From Areca catechu (Eukaryota > Streptophyta > Magnoliopsida > Arecales > Arecaceae), in NCBI GenBank assembly GCA_021397845.1, contig CM038046.1, positions 62,638,021 through 62,702,020 on the forward strand: a stretch of DNA of 64,000 nucleotides, read 5' to 3'. The position numbers and the translations under genes were made by a program. Shown piece by piece: positions 11,461 to 23,278 of the stretch. The notes beneath the pieces are model-generated. The model was not told the DNA's origin. It did not search any database and saw nothing but the letters and a program-made list of their open reading frames with translations. How positions within the stretch are numbered: the stretch's first letter is position 1; each line of letters starts with the position of its first letter.

Positions 11461-12380
11461 CATGCATGTGAGGGTAAGGGGATCAAATCAAGAGATTTAT
11501 TGGGTTTATATCCTTGCACAACATCAAAAGGACTCTTCCCTATGGACCTATTAACATAACTATTGTAAGCAAATTCAGCTCGGGGTAACAACAGGTCCTA
11601 ATTTCTCGTGTGTTCACCTATGAGGCATCTAAGAAGGTTTCCTAAGCTTCTGTTCATTACCTTGGTCTGCCCATCAGTCTATGGGTGGTAGGCTGTAGAA
11701 AATTTCAATTTGGTTCCTAATAAGTGCCAAAGGATCTTCCAAAAGTAACCGGTAAAGTGAACATCCCTATCTGACACTATTGTCTTAGGTAATCCATGTA
11801 ATCTAACCACCTGGTCAAGGAAAAGACGGGCTATTCTAGATGCGTCAAAGGTTTGAGAGTAGGGTATAAAGTGGGCCATTTTAGAAAACCTATCGACCAC
11901 TACAAATATGGAATCATGTTTCCTAAGGGTCTTAGGTAGGCCTAACACAAAGTCCATGCTTAAGTCCTGCCATGGATGGTCTGGTACGGGTAGAGAGCTA
12001 TATAATCCAGTATTTTATTTCTACTGTTTTGCAACAGCACAGGTTCTACATCTGGACACTATATTGGCAACGTTCCTCTTTGAACTAGGCCAAAAGAACT
12101 AGTCCTCTATAGCTGAGATAGTTTTATTTCTTCCAAAGTGACCAGCAAGGCCTCCAGCATGGGTTTCCAAGACTATGAATTCTCTAAGCGATGTTCTGGG
12201 AATACATAGTCTATTGTTCTTAAACAAATAACCATCTTGAAGGGTGTATTTGCTATGGGTACTAGATGGTCCTTGGGCTAAGGATTGGACAATTTCACTA
12301 AAGTCTGGACAGCTTTTATATTCATCTTTTAACCTATCAAATCCAATGACTTCAGTGCTAATGGTATTCAATAGTAAGGC
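11461..12380 (-). pseudogene. Chromovirus integrase zinc finger and core
   Basis: N-terminal zinc finger: HAGGLAGHFGRNKTI (12099-12170) and later CRTCAVAKQ. Core: MDFVLGLPKTLRKHDSIFVV with the first Asp, IVSDRDVHFTGYFWK with the second Asp. The position of the third acidic residue reads TDGQTKVMNRSLG, so Glu is replaced by Lys, and a stop sits in AYHP-TDG at 11677. Family members need the DDE triad for strand transfer, so this copy is catalytically dead. Confidence 0.85.
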
Positions 12381-12800
12381 TTGTCTGCTAAGGGCGTCAA
12401 CTACCTTGTTTTCAGTTCCAGCTTGGTGTTTAAGTACAAAGGTATAGGCTTGTATAAATTCTACCCACTTAGCATGCCTAGGGTTTAATTTCTTCTGGGA
12501 GTTCAAAAATCGGAGTGCTTCATGATCAGAATATAGAACAAACTTCTAGGATAGTAAATAATGTCTCCAGTATCTAAGAGCTTATACTACCGCATAAAAC
12601 TCTTTGTCATAGGTTGAGTACTTAAGTTTAGCCTCATTAAGCTTTTCACTGAAAAAGGCTACTTGGTGATTATCTTGGCTTAGAACTCCTCCTATGCCTA
12701 CTCCCGAAGCATCATAAGCTACCTCAAAAACTTTGGTGAAATAAGGTAACCTCAATATGGGTGCTTGTATCATCTTAGTTTTAATCTTTAGGAAGGCTCT
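12381..12800 (-). pseudogene. Chromovirus RNase H
   Basis: Ty3/gypsy RNase H: FEVAYDASGVGIGGVLSQ with the first Asp, FFSEKLNEAKLKYSTYDKEF, then after a stop near 12582 the SDHEALRFLNSQKKLNPRH block, FVLKHQAGTENKVVDALSR and the IN linker. Order and spacing are normal for gypsy pol. Only scattered nonsense changes interrupt it. Confidence 0.87.
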
Positions 12801-13769
12801 ATCTGTAGCTTTGGTCCATTCAATACTACCTTTCCTAATACAGTCAGTAATGGATGCTACTATGGTGGTAAATTTCCTAATAAATCTTATGTAGAATGTG
12901 TCTAGACAATGGAAACTTCTAACTTCATGGACATTAGTAGGTACTGGCCATTCTACAATGGATCTAACCTTTTTAGGGTCAGCTGCTACACCTTCAGGGA
13001 TCACCACAAAGCCTAGGAAGATAACTCTTTGGGTCATGAAATCACACTTCTTTAAATTTGCATAGAGATTTTCTTTCCTAAGGGTCAAATAAACTTGTTT
13101 AAGATGTTCTATATGATCTTCCTTGGTTTTACTATAAATCAGGATGTCATCAAAATACATTACCACAAATTTACCTATGAACATCCTAAGGACTTGAATC
13201 ATAATTCTCATGAAAGTTCTAGGGGCATTGGATAACCCAAAAGGCAGTATGGCCCACTCATATAGACCATCTTTGGTTTTAAAAGCTATTTTTCATTCAT
13301 CCCCAGGTCTAATTCGAACCTGATGGTAGCCACTCTTAAGGTCTATCTTTGAAAAGATTGTGGCTCTTGCCATCATATCCAACATATCATCCAAGCAGGG
13401 GATGGGAAACCTATACTTCATAGTTATCTTATTTATGGCATGGCTATCCACACACATTCTCCAGGTGCCATCTTTCTTAGGGATTAATAGGGCTGGTACA
13501 GCACAAGGACTTAGGCTTTCACTAATAAACCCTTTTCTAAGAAGCTCACCTACCTGTTTTTGAAGCTCTAAGTGTTCAGCTGGGTTCATCCTATAATGAG
13601 GTAGGTTAGGCAAGGTAGCTCCTGGGACTAAATCAGTTGCATGTTGGATGTCCTTAAGAGGTGGTAAGTGGTCAAGTAAATCTTCAAGAAATATGTCACT
13701 AAATTCATTCAAGACTCCCTTGACCTCCTGAGGGTACTCTCTATCAACAGGATTAGATACTTTCTTCAT
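12801..13769 (-). pseudogene. Chromovirus reverse transcriptase
   Basis: Gypsy RT: HYRMNPAEHLELQKQVGELL, VPALLIPKKDGTWRMCVD, FSKIDLKSGYHQVRIRPGDE, then a single in-frame TGA near 13293, KIAFKTKDGLYEW, LPFGLSNAPRTFM, and the catalytic VMYFDDILIYSKT (YFDD intact) at about 13150. The thumb/connection has FLGFVVIPEGVAADPKK. The domain is close to complete apart from the nonsense codon, so this is the best marker for phylogenetic placement of the element. Confidence 0.9.
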
Positions 13770-13777
13770 GGCAAAAT

Positions 13778-14250
13778 CTAAACATTAGTGCCCTCAAATA
13801 TCTCCTTCTCTAGCTCTCTTGCAGTGATTAAGTTTACTCCAAACTTTTTCTCCTTATGTGAGCTAGATCCTTTCTTAATTAACTCCTGAGGTGGGGTGGG
13901 GTTTATGATGATCTTCTTTCCATGGAAAGTAAACATGCAAGCATTAGTTCGGCCATAAAGAGTGGCATCATGATCATAAAGCCATGGCCGTCCTAGAATG
14001 ATACTACTTATCCTCATGGGCACAACATCACACCACACTTTATTTTGGTATGACTGAAGCTGGAGTTGAACTTGGCATTTGGATTTAATGGGTATAGAGG
14101 TGGAATCTATCCAAGATACCTTACAGGGGCTTGGGTGAGGAACTGGGTGTAAGCCTAGGGTTTTGACAGCCTTATGGGATATGGCATTCACACAGCTCCC
14201 ACTATCTATAATTATTTTACACACCTTGTCCCCAATCATCACTAAAGTTT
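13778..14250 (-). pseudogene. Chromovirus aspartic protease
   Basis: Retropepsin-like region with the active-site motif IIDSGSCVNAISHKAV near 14200 and a following ILGRPWLYDHDA block near 13985, the second conserved region of gypsy proteases. It lies between gag and RT as in other Ty3/gypsy polyproteins. A frame break before RT is seen at 13770-13778. The protease would cleave the Gag-Pol polyprotein in virus-like particles. Confidence 0.85.
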
Positions 14251-15847
14251 GTAGGATATTGGTCCTACGCCAATCTTCTTGGGTTTTATTCTGGGACAGG
14301 ATGCATCTAACTACCCCTATGAGGTCTGTTTGTTCAAAATCCTCCTCATCACCTTCGTATTCCTCAATTAAGTCGGTTCAGCTTCATAGACCTCTTCTTC
14401 TTCCTCCTCATTGGGTTCAGGCTCATCTTCCACAAGCTCCCCTATGTGCAAAGACTTGGTGGGACACTGGCTAGCAAAGTGACCTACCTTATTGCACCTA
14501 AAACAAGCATTGAGATTGGGGCTTGGGTTCTTCTGAAAAACTGGTGCCTTACCCTTATCATTCCTTAAAGATGTTGAATTACTTAAGCTAGCCTGACTCG
14601 GACTTGGGTTAGGACGAGATGGATTAGGGTTGGGATGGGTTGGATTGTGTTTGGGTCGACTTGGGTTTGGGTTTGGCCGACTTTGGTTAGGGTTGGGATG
14701 AATTTGGTTATAGTTGGGTCAGCTTGGGTAGAACTGGTTCTAGTTGGACCTAAAGCTAGGAGTGTTAGACTTAAAGGGTTCAGGTCTCCTAACTACAAGT
14801 ACTTTCTGGAACCTTTCAACATTTTTAGCTACATGATAGGCATGGGCCATGCTTTCAGCATCCCTAAGGTACAGCTCCTTTTGGATATCCTCTCTAAGAC
14901 CATTTCTAAACCTAGAGAGGGTAACTGACTCAGGTTCATCTATGCCGCATCTTAGGGTGCACTTATCAAACTGGGCTATGTATTCAGTCACAGTTTTGGT
15001 CCCTTGTCTTAATCTCTGCCATTGATCTAAGAGACACTGCTGATAGTATGGGTAAACATACTTAGCCCTAAGTTTTAATTTCATAGCTTCCCAAGTGGTA
15101 ATGGATAGGTTGCCTATCTGATTATTGAGTCGTTCTACTTGCTACCAGTATAATCTAGCTTGATCAGTTAGCCTGAGCTAGATAAATTGACACTTTTTCT
15201 CATCACTCAGGCATAAAATTTGAAGTACCTATCCATACCTCCCTCCCAGTCTATATAGACCTTTGGATCTAGGTTGCTATTGAAGGTAGATGCATCTATT
15301 TTGATGCTCCTAAGAAGCCTATCATCCTAATCTTGGTCCTCATGATTGGGTCCCTTATGGTCAGGGTCATGATATTGATCATGGTGTTGGTTTCCCCTAT
15401 GGTTGGCTCCCTAAATTGATCATTATTCTGGGGTCTTCTAGGGTTATGTTCTACAAAGGGTTCATAGGTTTGGACTACTCTGGGGTTATGAAAGGTAGAA
15501 GGGGCTGAATCAAAGTCTGGCTCGGTGTTTGACTCTTGGGTTTTCTCAATAGTCTCTAGTCGGTTCTCAACTTGGGCTAATCTTGTGGTTAATTGGTTGA
15601 TCCTAGTGGTTGCTTGGTCAAATTGTTGGTCCACTTGGTTGAATCTTTGGTTCATTTGGCTTTGGGATTGGGTCAATTGGGTTAACTGATCTTGCATTTG
15701 GTCAAGTTTAGCATTAATTTGGGCATTGGATTGGTCAAACCTACGGTTTATTCGGGTGAGCTGGGCTTGGGATTGGGTATTGGCTTGGTTCACTTAGGTA
15801 GTTAATTGGGCAAGCTGGTTCATGATGGCCTCAAAATTGGAATCCAT
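14251..15847 (-). pseudogene. Chromovirus gag
   Basis: Start chosen at ATG 15845-15847 (MDSNFEAIMNQLAQL); a stop follows at about 15796. The next part (15296-15793) is a Gln/Asn-rich coiled coil with repeated QxxxLTQ and QVDQQFDQ heptads. The Retrotrans_gag domain is at 14740-15084 (MKLKLRAKYV, VTEYIAQFDKCTLRC, RFRNGLREDIQKEL). Then come Asn-Pro-Ser-Arg repeats at 14590-14740, a zinc knuckle CFRCNKVGHFASQC (about 14464-14505) and a Glu-rich spacer. Stops and frame breaks separate the pieces. Confidence 0.85.
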
Positions 15848-16966
15848 GGTTGAGTCAGTTTGGGGTTTAGACTTATGATATTGGGTTCCTAATCTAGTGG
15901 TCATACAGTCTAACAAGCAATCATAATGGAATGGTGCAGCCAAGCATGCAAAAAGAAATAGGTTAGTACAATCTAGGGTTTCCTAGACCTAGAGCCAAAA
16001 CTAGGTGGGTCAACTCAACTTACACCTAACCCTGCAGCTAATCCTTCTACTGGCTAGGTAGAGGGTTGGAGTGTGGGAGGTCCCCCTGCTTTTACAGGGA
16101 TATAATTAAAAACCACAACACCACTTAGGTCGTTTGACTTTGGACCCTCATCCTTAGATACCAGATTTCAGTAATAGCCACAAGATTAAATGCACTAGTT
16201 GGTCCACACAGCTCAAACCTGACCTATTGGTGTCACCTTGCCCTCAAAGGCAAATTAAGTCTAATCAATTTTCATTAAGGCTTGGGTGGAAATATTGGGT
16301 AGTTGTTTTGGGCCCAGGACAGGTTATGACCTCCTGCCCTGATGTTATATTGATCGCCCTTAAGATTAGATTAAAAGATGATAAACATTCAATGGACATG
16401 ATGCAAACTAAAACATAGTAGAAAATAAAATATATTTTTAATGATTTATGATGTGTCAAGGTAGGCTTAAGTTAACTAGGGTTATCAAATAAAGTTTGGC
16501 TTAGGATTGGGGGTTTGGAAATTGATTAGGTTGGGTCAAGTAAGTGCAGAAATTCAAGAAATTAGGATTTCGGATGATGCATAAGTTGACACAAATATCG
16601 ATGCAAAAAAATCAGAAAATTTTTATGATAGAAGATGGATGGTGGTGATGATAGTTACCAAATTTAATGCAAAACAAAAATCAAATGATGATGCAAATCC
16701 TAGGGTGTTCAGATGGCCGTAAAAATCTCAGAATTTTTGTTAGGATTTTTAATATGCAAATTTTAATAATTTAGGGTTTCTATAAAATTAATTAAAAATT
16801 TTTATAAAATAGTGGACTAAACGGAGAACAATTCGTGCAAATTTCATGAAAAAATAAAGTTCCTAGGTGGTCAAAATTAGTTGCAAGATAGATACCTAAT
16901 GCAATGGATATGATGCAGAAAACTAGGGTTTGTGTTTCTGATGCAAATGAAAACTATCCTAAACCT
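15848..16966 (-). other. Chromovirus 5' leader (noncoding)
   Basis: About 1.1 kb between PBS and gag. Part of it (16020-16360) aligns by eye with the leader at 33130-33460 (TTTTGGGCC..AGGA, CTCCTGCCCTGAT, CGCCCTTAAGATTAG). The leader stem-loop found in the other two chromovirus families was not found here. Confidence 0.7.
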
Positions 16967-16979
16967 GCTCTAATACCAA
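16967..16979 (-). other. Primer-binding site of minus-strand chromovirus
   Basis: Minus strand TTGGTATTAGAGC, one base off the initiator-Met-tRNA complement TGGTATCAGAGC, just inside the LTR end GCATCA. Confidence 0.85.
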
Positions 16980-16981
16980 GT

Positions 16982-17976
16982 TGATGCGGGACGGGAAGTG
17001 GGGGATCACTGGAAAGCGTAGAAGTCACCAAGGGATTAGGGCTTGCACTCAAGAACAGGGAACCCGGGCATCACACCCATTCCAATTTGGAGAAAAACTC
17101 AAAACTCAGACCAAAATAATTTTCTAATTTGTATTCATAAGAAAAAGATGATTAGAAGAGGGGGAGGGGTGGGGTATTTATAGAGTTCTCATGCCCTCTT
17201 TAACTAGGGTTACACTTAGGTTACAAGTCCTCTTCCTAGTTAGACTACAAGTCCTTTCCTAGCTAGGTTAGAATTACAAGGCTTAAAAGGATTAGGAATC
17301 CCAACTAGGTTAGAATAGGATTAGTCTTCTCCTTCTTCACTTAGGCTTGGACTTGGTCAACACCTTTGGATGCCTAATCCCTCTTTGAATGGTGTGTTGG
17401 GCTTTAGGGAAGCAAGGGGAGGTCGGCTATGGGCCAAGGTTGCATGGGCTTGGGCATCCTGGAAGCTGGGGTGCCTGGTCCTTTGGGCTAGCATATTCCC
17501 GGTATCAAAAAAGAATCTTTGTTCTTCTTTCTTGGACTTGCTTCATGGGCTTGAATTTGAAGGCCTGGAGTGCTGGGATAACCTGGAAAACATGGGCTCC
17601 TGGAATATGGAATATTCTGAAAGCATCTGGAGGGAATCTAGCATCTGAAATGGTATTTGGAGGGAATCAGGATACCTGGGTATCAATTGAGCTCCCCTAA
17701 GCTGATGTAATTGCCTCTAGCTCCAGAATGAGGTATGGTGGAACTCCAAAATAGTGTAGCCTCTTCTCTTGTATAAGAAGTGGAATCATACTAGACTCAT
17801 ACTGATGTACATGATTCAATGTACTGGACAAGGTGGAGGGTTAAGACAAATCAACTAATCTCAACTTATTACAAGACTCAATCTTAATTGATTACAAAAT
17901 TTTCAAAATTTTGACCCATGACTAAGTAAACCAAATAGGACCCAGTAATCTGTGTCTAATCTTGGTGCCCCAACCA
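16982..17976 (-). mobile_element. Minus-strand chromovirus 5' LTR
   Basis: 995 bp, plus edges TGATGCGGG and CCAACCA (minus TGGTTGGGGCACC ... CCGCATCA). Minus-strand TATA CTATAAATAC lies at 17174-17183. The next 5 bases, CTTTC, then start the array. The array therefore integrated exactly at, or within 5 bp of, this LTR edge. Confidence 0.92.
17174..17183 (-). promoter_or_regulatory. TATA box of minus-strand chromovirus 5' LTR
   Basis: Plus GTATTTATAG, minus CTATAAATAC. The copy in the left LTR (10037-10046) is mutated. Confidence 0.6.
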
Positions 17977-17981
17977 CTTTC
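17977..17981. repeat. Target-site duplication of chromovirus array, left copy
   Basis: CTTTC directly before TGGTGTGG at 17982, identical to 30919-30923. Confidence 0.88.
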
Positions 17982-19240
17982 TGGTGTGGACACCAGAAAT
18001 CGAAAGAAACTTCACTCCAACAAGGCTAGCCTTATCCCAATTTGGATCGAAGATAATTAGGTTACCTTGTATCCTTTAGTTCAAAAATGTTTTATTTTCA
18101 AGAGCCATTTCCTTTTCAAGAGTCCTGTAAATGTTTTATTTTCAAGAGCCATTTCCTTTTCAAGAGTGTTTATTGAGTCCTGTAATTACTTTTAAAAAAA
18201 ATAAAAAAATTCATTTCCTGTAAGTCCGTTTCAAGTTTAGGTCAGTCAAGTCAATTCAGTTGAGTTAAGTCTATTTCAGTTAATCAAGTCTTAAAGCAAT
18301 GAAAGCCAGCAACAAGACTCAAATTCTGGACCCCAGAATTTGACCACATGAAGAAGAGAAGACACATCAACCAAGCAAGAGAAAAGGACCATCAACTAGG
18401 ACCACTTGGCGCCACATGTCATTCCTTATCCAAGTAGAAGACCATCTCATCATGCCACGTCATCAGGTGCCACCTCACTAGTCACCTCATCACTCTTTGG
18501 CACCAACAAGAAAGATTCAAATTCAAGGAGATTGGCCACACCCCTCCAAGTCCTCCACCAAATCCTCCAACCCCCCCCATCCCTCCAAACTCTCCACCAA
18601 ATCCTCCAACCCCCCCTTGTAATCCTCCTCAATTTGGGGAGTTTTTAAATTTCAAAAGCTAGCTTTGTGAGGCTATTAAAGGCCTTGGACACCCATTATA
18701 AATGGGATTGATTTTTTTGGGAATGAATGAAAATTGAAGTTGAATTTTGGAAGTAGAAATTGTCTTGTGTTTTTTTTTTTTTTTTCCTTATGTGAAAGTT
18801 TCCCATCCTCTTCCTCCACGCCAAAGCCATTCCTTTCCCCTAGCAAAGCATCTTCCAAGCTTAAGGTCCTTCGAAGTCTTTGAGTTGTGAACCGGGTTCA
18901 CCTTGACAAAGAACCAACAAGCTGAAGCCCCAAGTCCAGGGTTCTGATCTCTGTTATCCAGGTTCTGAACTCTGTTATCCAGGTTCTTCAGTTCTGAGCA
19001 TTGGTAGTTTCAAGGTATGAATCAAAAGAAGGTTGGAAAGCTCATCAAGGTAAGTCCACAATCATTAGCCCCAATTGTCTAGATCTTCTTCCTTCTTAGT
19101 TTAGGATTGTGTCTAATCAAGTAAAAGTCCCATTTCTTATAATTCTTAAGTCTTATTATGATGAGTACAATGCTAGTGTAATTAGGTTTCATTGCTCTAC
19201 AAACCATATTTAAAACATTAATTATATGCTTGCCGCATCA
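17982..19240 (+). repeat. Array LTR 1
   Basis: Starts TGGTGTGGACACC, ends TGCCGCATCA. It carries a private 21-bp duplication near 18940-18990 (TCTGTTATCCAGGTTCT twice) and lacks an 18-bp GAGTCCTGTAATTAATCA segment present in LTRs 2-4. A TATTAAAGG box lies at about 18674, and a T-run at about 18768-18785. Confidence 0.93.
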
Positions 19241-19255
19241 AATTGGTATCAGAGC
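19241..19255 (+). other. Primer-binding site, array unit 1
   Basis: AATTGGTATCAGAGC directly after the LTR end GCATCA. Equivalent sites are at 23133-23147 and 27026-27040. There is none after LTR 4, where flanking DNA begins. Confidence 0.9.
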
Positions 19256-19305
19256 ATTGTTGCATTAAGATAGAATAGTTTTCTTTAAATCCAAGCAAGA
19301 TCTAA

Positions 19306-19386
19306 AATTCATGCCTCCTGAGCGGGTGTACTCCAGTACACTGTCACGACCCATGGGAATAATGATCCCCTGGCCGAACGTGAATT
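19306..19386 (+). ncRNA. Leader stem-loop, array copy 1 (putative packaging/dimer element)
   Basis: 81-nt block about 50 nt after the PBS. Outer arms AATTCATG and CGTGAATT (one G-U). Internal hairpin GTGTAC-TCCA-GTACAC at 19326-19341. Also contains CACGACCCATGGGAAT. Treat as a structured RNA segment of the element; function is inference. Confidence 0.55.
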
Positions 19387-20327
19387 TTTTAGATTGAAGT
19401 TTGGGTAAGCCATTGCACTTGTTTGATTAGGTTCTGTTTTCTGAAAATTTGCATCTATTTACTGTAATCCGTCTGCAGCTCCAAAGGCAAGTCACTAATT
19501 TTTTGTTGAAATAATTTTTTTCTTGTTCCTTTTTAAGTTAGTTATCACCATATTAAATTTCAACATCAGAAAAAAATGATAAAAAAATGAAAATTTCTGC
19601 AGTTCAACACTATCATTAGGGTTCTGTTATGTCCTTTTTATTTATCTTCATTTGTAGGATCAGCTTAGAGTAGTACAGATTTTAGTTTTAAAATTCCTTT
19701 CAACTGCATTGAAACATATAAGTTAGGAATCCTCTGTGAAGTTTTCAAAATTTTTGGACATTTTTTTCATCACGTTTTTCAAACCACTTTCAAACTGCAA
19801 CACACTTCTGCAGCACCTTTGCATTTCATTCATCTCATGAGAAATCAAATTAAGGGCATCAATTTGACATAGGGTCAGGATTTCATCACCTGTCCCTAAA
19901 CCAAAAATCACCAACTAGCATATCGATCCCAGCCCGTTAATTAAAATTGATTAGAACGTTAATTGCCCTAGTGGGTTAGGGACACCAACAAGTTGGGTTC
20001 AGGTTAGGGTCAAGTTAACTATGTCAGCTAATTGGTGTGTGCTTACTGGCTTGGTGTCTAGGATTGGTGCATCAGGGCTTGGGATTTGGCCCGCCTACCT
20101 GGCCAATCTCAGATTGGTGTCAAAGGTTGGCAATCAGGGACATTCACTCCCCTCCACCTACCTGGCTAAGTCCCATAAGTACTACTAGCTAGTTGGTTCA
20201 CTTAATTGGACTTCTAATTTGTGCTCTAGGTCTAGGAAACCTTAGCTCGAACTTGAGACCATTTGCATGCATGACAACTAGAGCAGGGACACCATATTCA
20301 CCAATCAAAGCCCAGTCCAGTGTAGCC

Positions 20328-21158
20328 ATGGACCCGAATCTTAAGACCATGCTGAAAGGCCTAAATGATCTATTGGCCTAATTGAACCAAATTCTGGCTA
20401 AACAATTTCTCTTAGACCAACCAACTCCTACTATCCCATTAGCTCATATGAATGATAGGAGTAAGAACCCTGAAGTACAAGTTGAGTTCATAAATATCCA
20501 AAACTTAGGGTATCCTCAAACTGAAGGGTTAGGAAAGGAAGAAGGCAAATCTGAACCTAGTAAATATGTGTATGAGACCAACATAAGTTTAATAGATGAA
20601 TATAAAGGGGAAGACTGTGAAGAGAACAACTTTAGTACCTTACCTGAGTAAACCTTTAGTAAATAAAAGATTATTGAGCCTAGTCTTGAAACATCAGAAC
20701 AACCAAAATTTAGTGAGGACTTGGTTCCCGTAAGACAATGCCCTCAGGAAGAACCCAATACTTTAGCTTTGACACAAGAATTCCTTCAGTAACCTGAGAA
20801 GAACCCAATCATTATTTTAGAAGACTTTCCTGATGACCTTCAACTACCTAGAAGCATCTTGCCTGTAGATCAAAATTCTAATCTTAAGGTCATCATGAGT
20901 AACCAAGGTCTGTTTCAAGATTCTCCTAAATTATCCCAAGTCTCGGATTCCTATTTCCTGCCTTTCCCTGAGTCATATCATAATTTTAGAGCCATTAAGT
21001 TTCATTTTGATGAGATTACTAGGATGCATGAGCTTTTAAGGCCTATTCCTTTTGCTACCTACTTTTGGAAAACCTTATGGCATTTGCTAGGAACCAATGG
21101 TAAATTCTCATGTGCATGCCAGACCAGGGTCAAACCTAGAGAGTCATTAATCTGTTAG
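20328..21158 (+). pseudogene. Array unit 1: gag-derived ORF fused to integrase remnant
   Basis: Starts MDPNLKTMLKGLNDLLA, the counterpart of the MDSNFEAIMNQLAQL start of the full chromovirus. It continues with an acidic low-complexity stretch (LIDEYKGEDCEENNF) that resembles the spacer after the zinc knuckle, then FATYFWKTLWHLLGT, an integrase-core fragment. The Retrotrans_gag domain, zinc knuckle, protease, RT, RNase H and most of IN are absent. Stops lie at 20379, 20649 and near 20790, all in one otherwise continuous frame. It is the most eroded of the three units. Confidence 0.75.
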
Positions 21159-21239
21159 GTTTAGGCCCTAGAGAGTCCAATAAAATTCCTCTCAATAAGG
21201 ATGCCTAGTTCAGTCTGTATTTCGTAAGTGCTTGTGTAA

Positions 21240-21899
21240 GTTCTTGAGTCTGCTGAGTCTTTTGCACAGCATGTCACAAATCTGCATAAAGAAATCAGTA
21301 ATAAGATCAACCTGAGCAATGAAACTTATAAACACTTAGCTGACTCACATAAGAGGGCTAAAGAATTCTGGGAAGGGGATTATGCGATGATTAGGCTCAA
21401 CCCTGAACGGTTCTCCTCTGGAACCATAAAGAAGCTGCATGCCCGCGGAGCGGGACCTTTCAAGATCTTAAAGAAAATAGGGCCTAATGCATATGTTTTG
21501 GAACTTCCACCTGATATGGGTATCAGTACAACCTTTAATGTTTCAGACCTAGTAGAATACAAAGAACCAGTACTAATACCTAGTGAGCCTTTTGTGCCAG
21601 AAACTTTCATTAAGAGTGAACATATTTCCAAGTGTCCACCACCAACCCTACCTGAGCGGAGAGAGAGGATTGAGAGAATCCTGGATGACAAGACCATTAC
21701 TACCAGGAATAAGGACTATCAGCGATACCTGGTTCAATGGCAAGGTCGACCTGAGTCCGACAACTCTTGGATTACTCGAGAGGACCTGCAAAGACTTAAC
21801 CCAGACTTGTTCGAGCATTACCAGGGCAAAACTGAGCCATACTCGACTGGGTCGAGTTCTGCCCACCACAGGAGAATTGGTGTGGACACCAGAAACTGA
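21240..21899 (+). pseudogene. Array unit 1: integrase C-terminus and chromodomain
   Basis: Reads SAESFAQHVTNLHKEIS then, from 21387, MIRLNPERFSSGTIKKLHARG, PFKILKKIGPNAYVLELPP, FNVSDLVEYKEP and an intact chromodomain (ERIERILDDKTITT, KDYQRYLVQWQGRPESDNSW, TREDLQRLNPDLFEHYQ). The 21387-21899 part is a continuous 170-codon ORF that runs 22 bp into LTR 2, so the stop lies in the LTR. No catalytic domain remains, so on its own it could at most make a chromatin-binding tail. Confidence 0.82.
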
Positions 21900-23132
21900 A
21901 AGAAACTTCACTCCAACAAGGTTAGCCTTATCCCAATTTGGATCGAAGATAATTAGGTTACCTTGTATCCTTTAGTTCAAAAATGTTTTATTTTCAAGAG
22001 CCATTTCCTTTTCAAGAGTCCTGTAAATGTTTTATTTTAAAGAGCCATTTCCTTTTCAAGAGTCCTGTAATTAATCAAGAGTGTTTATTGAGTCCTGTAA
22101 TTACTTTTAAAAAAAATAAAAAACTTCATTTCCTGTAAGTCCGTTTCAGGTTTAGGTCAGTCAAGTCAGTTCAGTTGAGTTAAGTCTATTTCAGTTAATC
22201 AAGTCTTAAAGCAATGAAAGCCAGCAACAAGACTCAAATTCCGGACCCCAGAATTTGACCACATGAAGAAGAGAAGACACATCAACCAAGAAAGAGAAAA
22301 GGACCATCAACTAGGACCACTTGGCGCCACATGTCATTCCTTATCCAAGTAGAAGACCATCTCAACATGCCACGTCATCAAGCGCCACCTCACTAGTCAC
22401 CTCATCACTCTTTGGCACCAACAAGGAAGATTCAAATTCAAGGAGGTTGGCCACACCCCTCCAAGTCCTCCACCAAATCCTCCAACCCCCCCCATCCCTC
22501 CAAACTCTCCACCAAATCCTCCAACCCCCCCTTGTAATCCTCCTCAATTTGGGGAGTTTTTAAATTTCAAAGCTAGCTTTGTGAGGCTATTAAAGGCCTT
22601 GGATGCCCATTGTTAAGGGGATTGATTTTTTTGGGAATGAATGAAAATTGAAGTTGAATTTTGGAAGTAGAAATTATCTTGTATTTTTTTTTTTTTTTCC
22701 TTATGTGAAAGTTTTCCATCCTCTTCCTCCATGCCAAAGCCATTCCTTTCCCCTAGCAAAGCATCTTCCAAGCTCAAGGTCCTTCAAAGTCTTTGAGTTG
22801 TGAACCGGGTTCACCTTGACAAAGAACCAACAATCTGAAGCCCCAAGTCCAGGGTTCTGATCTCTGTTATCCAGGTTCTTCAGTTCTGAGTGTTGGTAGT
22901 TTCAAGGTATGAATCAAAAGAAGGTTGGAAAGCTCATCAAGGTAAGTCCACAATCATTAGCCCATATTGTCTAGATCTTCTTCCTTCTAAGTTTAGGATT
23001 GTGTCTAATCAAGTAAAAGTCTCATTTCCTATAATCCTTAAGTCTTATTATAATGAGTACAATGCTAGTGTAATTAGGTTTCATTGCTCTACAAACCATA
23101 TTCAAAACATTAATCATATGCTTACCGCATCA
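21878..23132 (+). repeat. Array LTR 2
   Basis: Starts TGGTGTGGACACC after the PPT CACAGGAGAAT, ends TTACCGCATCA. It acts as 3' LTR of unit 1 and 5' LTR of unit 2. It has a C-rich doubled segment (CTCCACCAAATCCTCCAACC twice, 22467-22527) shared with the other three LTRs. Confidence 0.93.
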
Positions 23133-23197
23133 AATTGGTATCAGAGCATTGTTGCATTTGGATAGAATAGTTTTCTTTAAATCCAAGCAAGATCTAA

Positions 23198-23278
23198 AAT
23201 TCACGCCTCCTGAGCGGGTGTACTCCAGTACACTTTCACGACCCATGGGAATAATGAGCCCCTGGCCGGACGTGAATT
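23198..23278 (+). ncRNA. Leader stem-loop, array copy 2
   Basis: Perfect outer arms AATTCACG / CGTGAATT, internal hairpin GTGTAC-TCCA-GTACAC at 23218-23233. Same length (81 nt) as copies 1 and 3. Confidence 0.55.

Noticed and set aside
18690..18704. ATTATAAATGGG as the TATA box of the array LTRs
   Set aside because: Present only in LTR 1; LTRs 2-4 read ATTGT(T/A)AAGGGG. The shared TATTAAAGG upstream is the better candidate.
19306..19386. Leader stem-loop as a hammerhead ribozyme (retrozyme-like element)
   Set aside because: The CUGANGA and GAAA core boxes in the needed order are absent. The GAAA seen at 33658-33673 is a hairpin loop.
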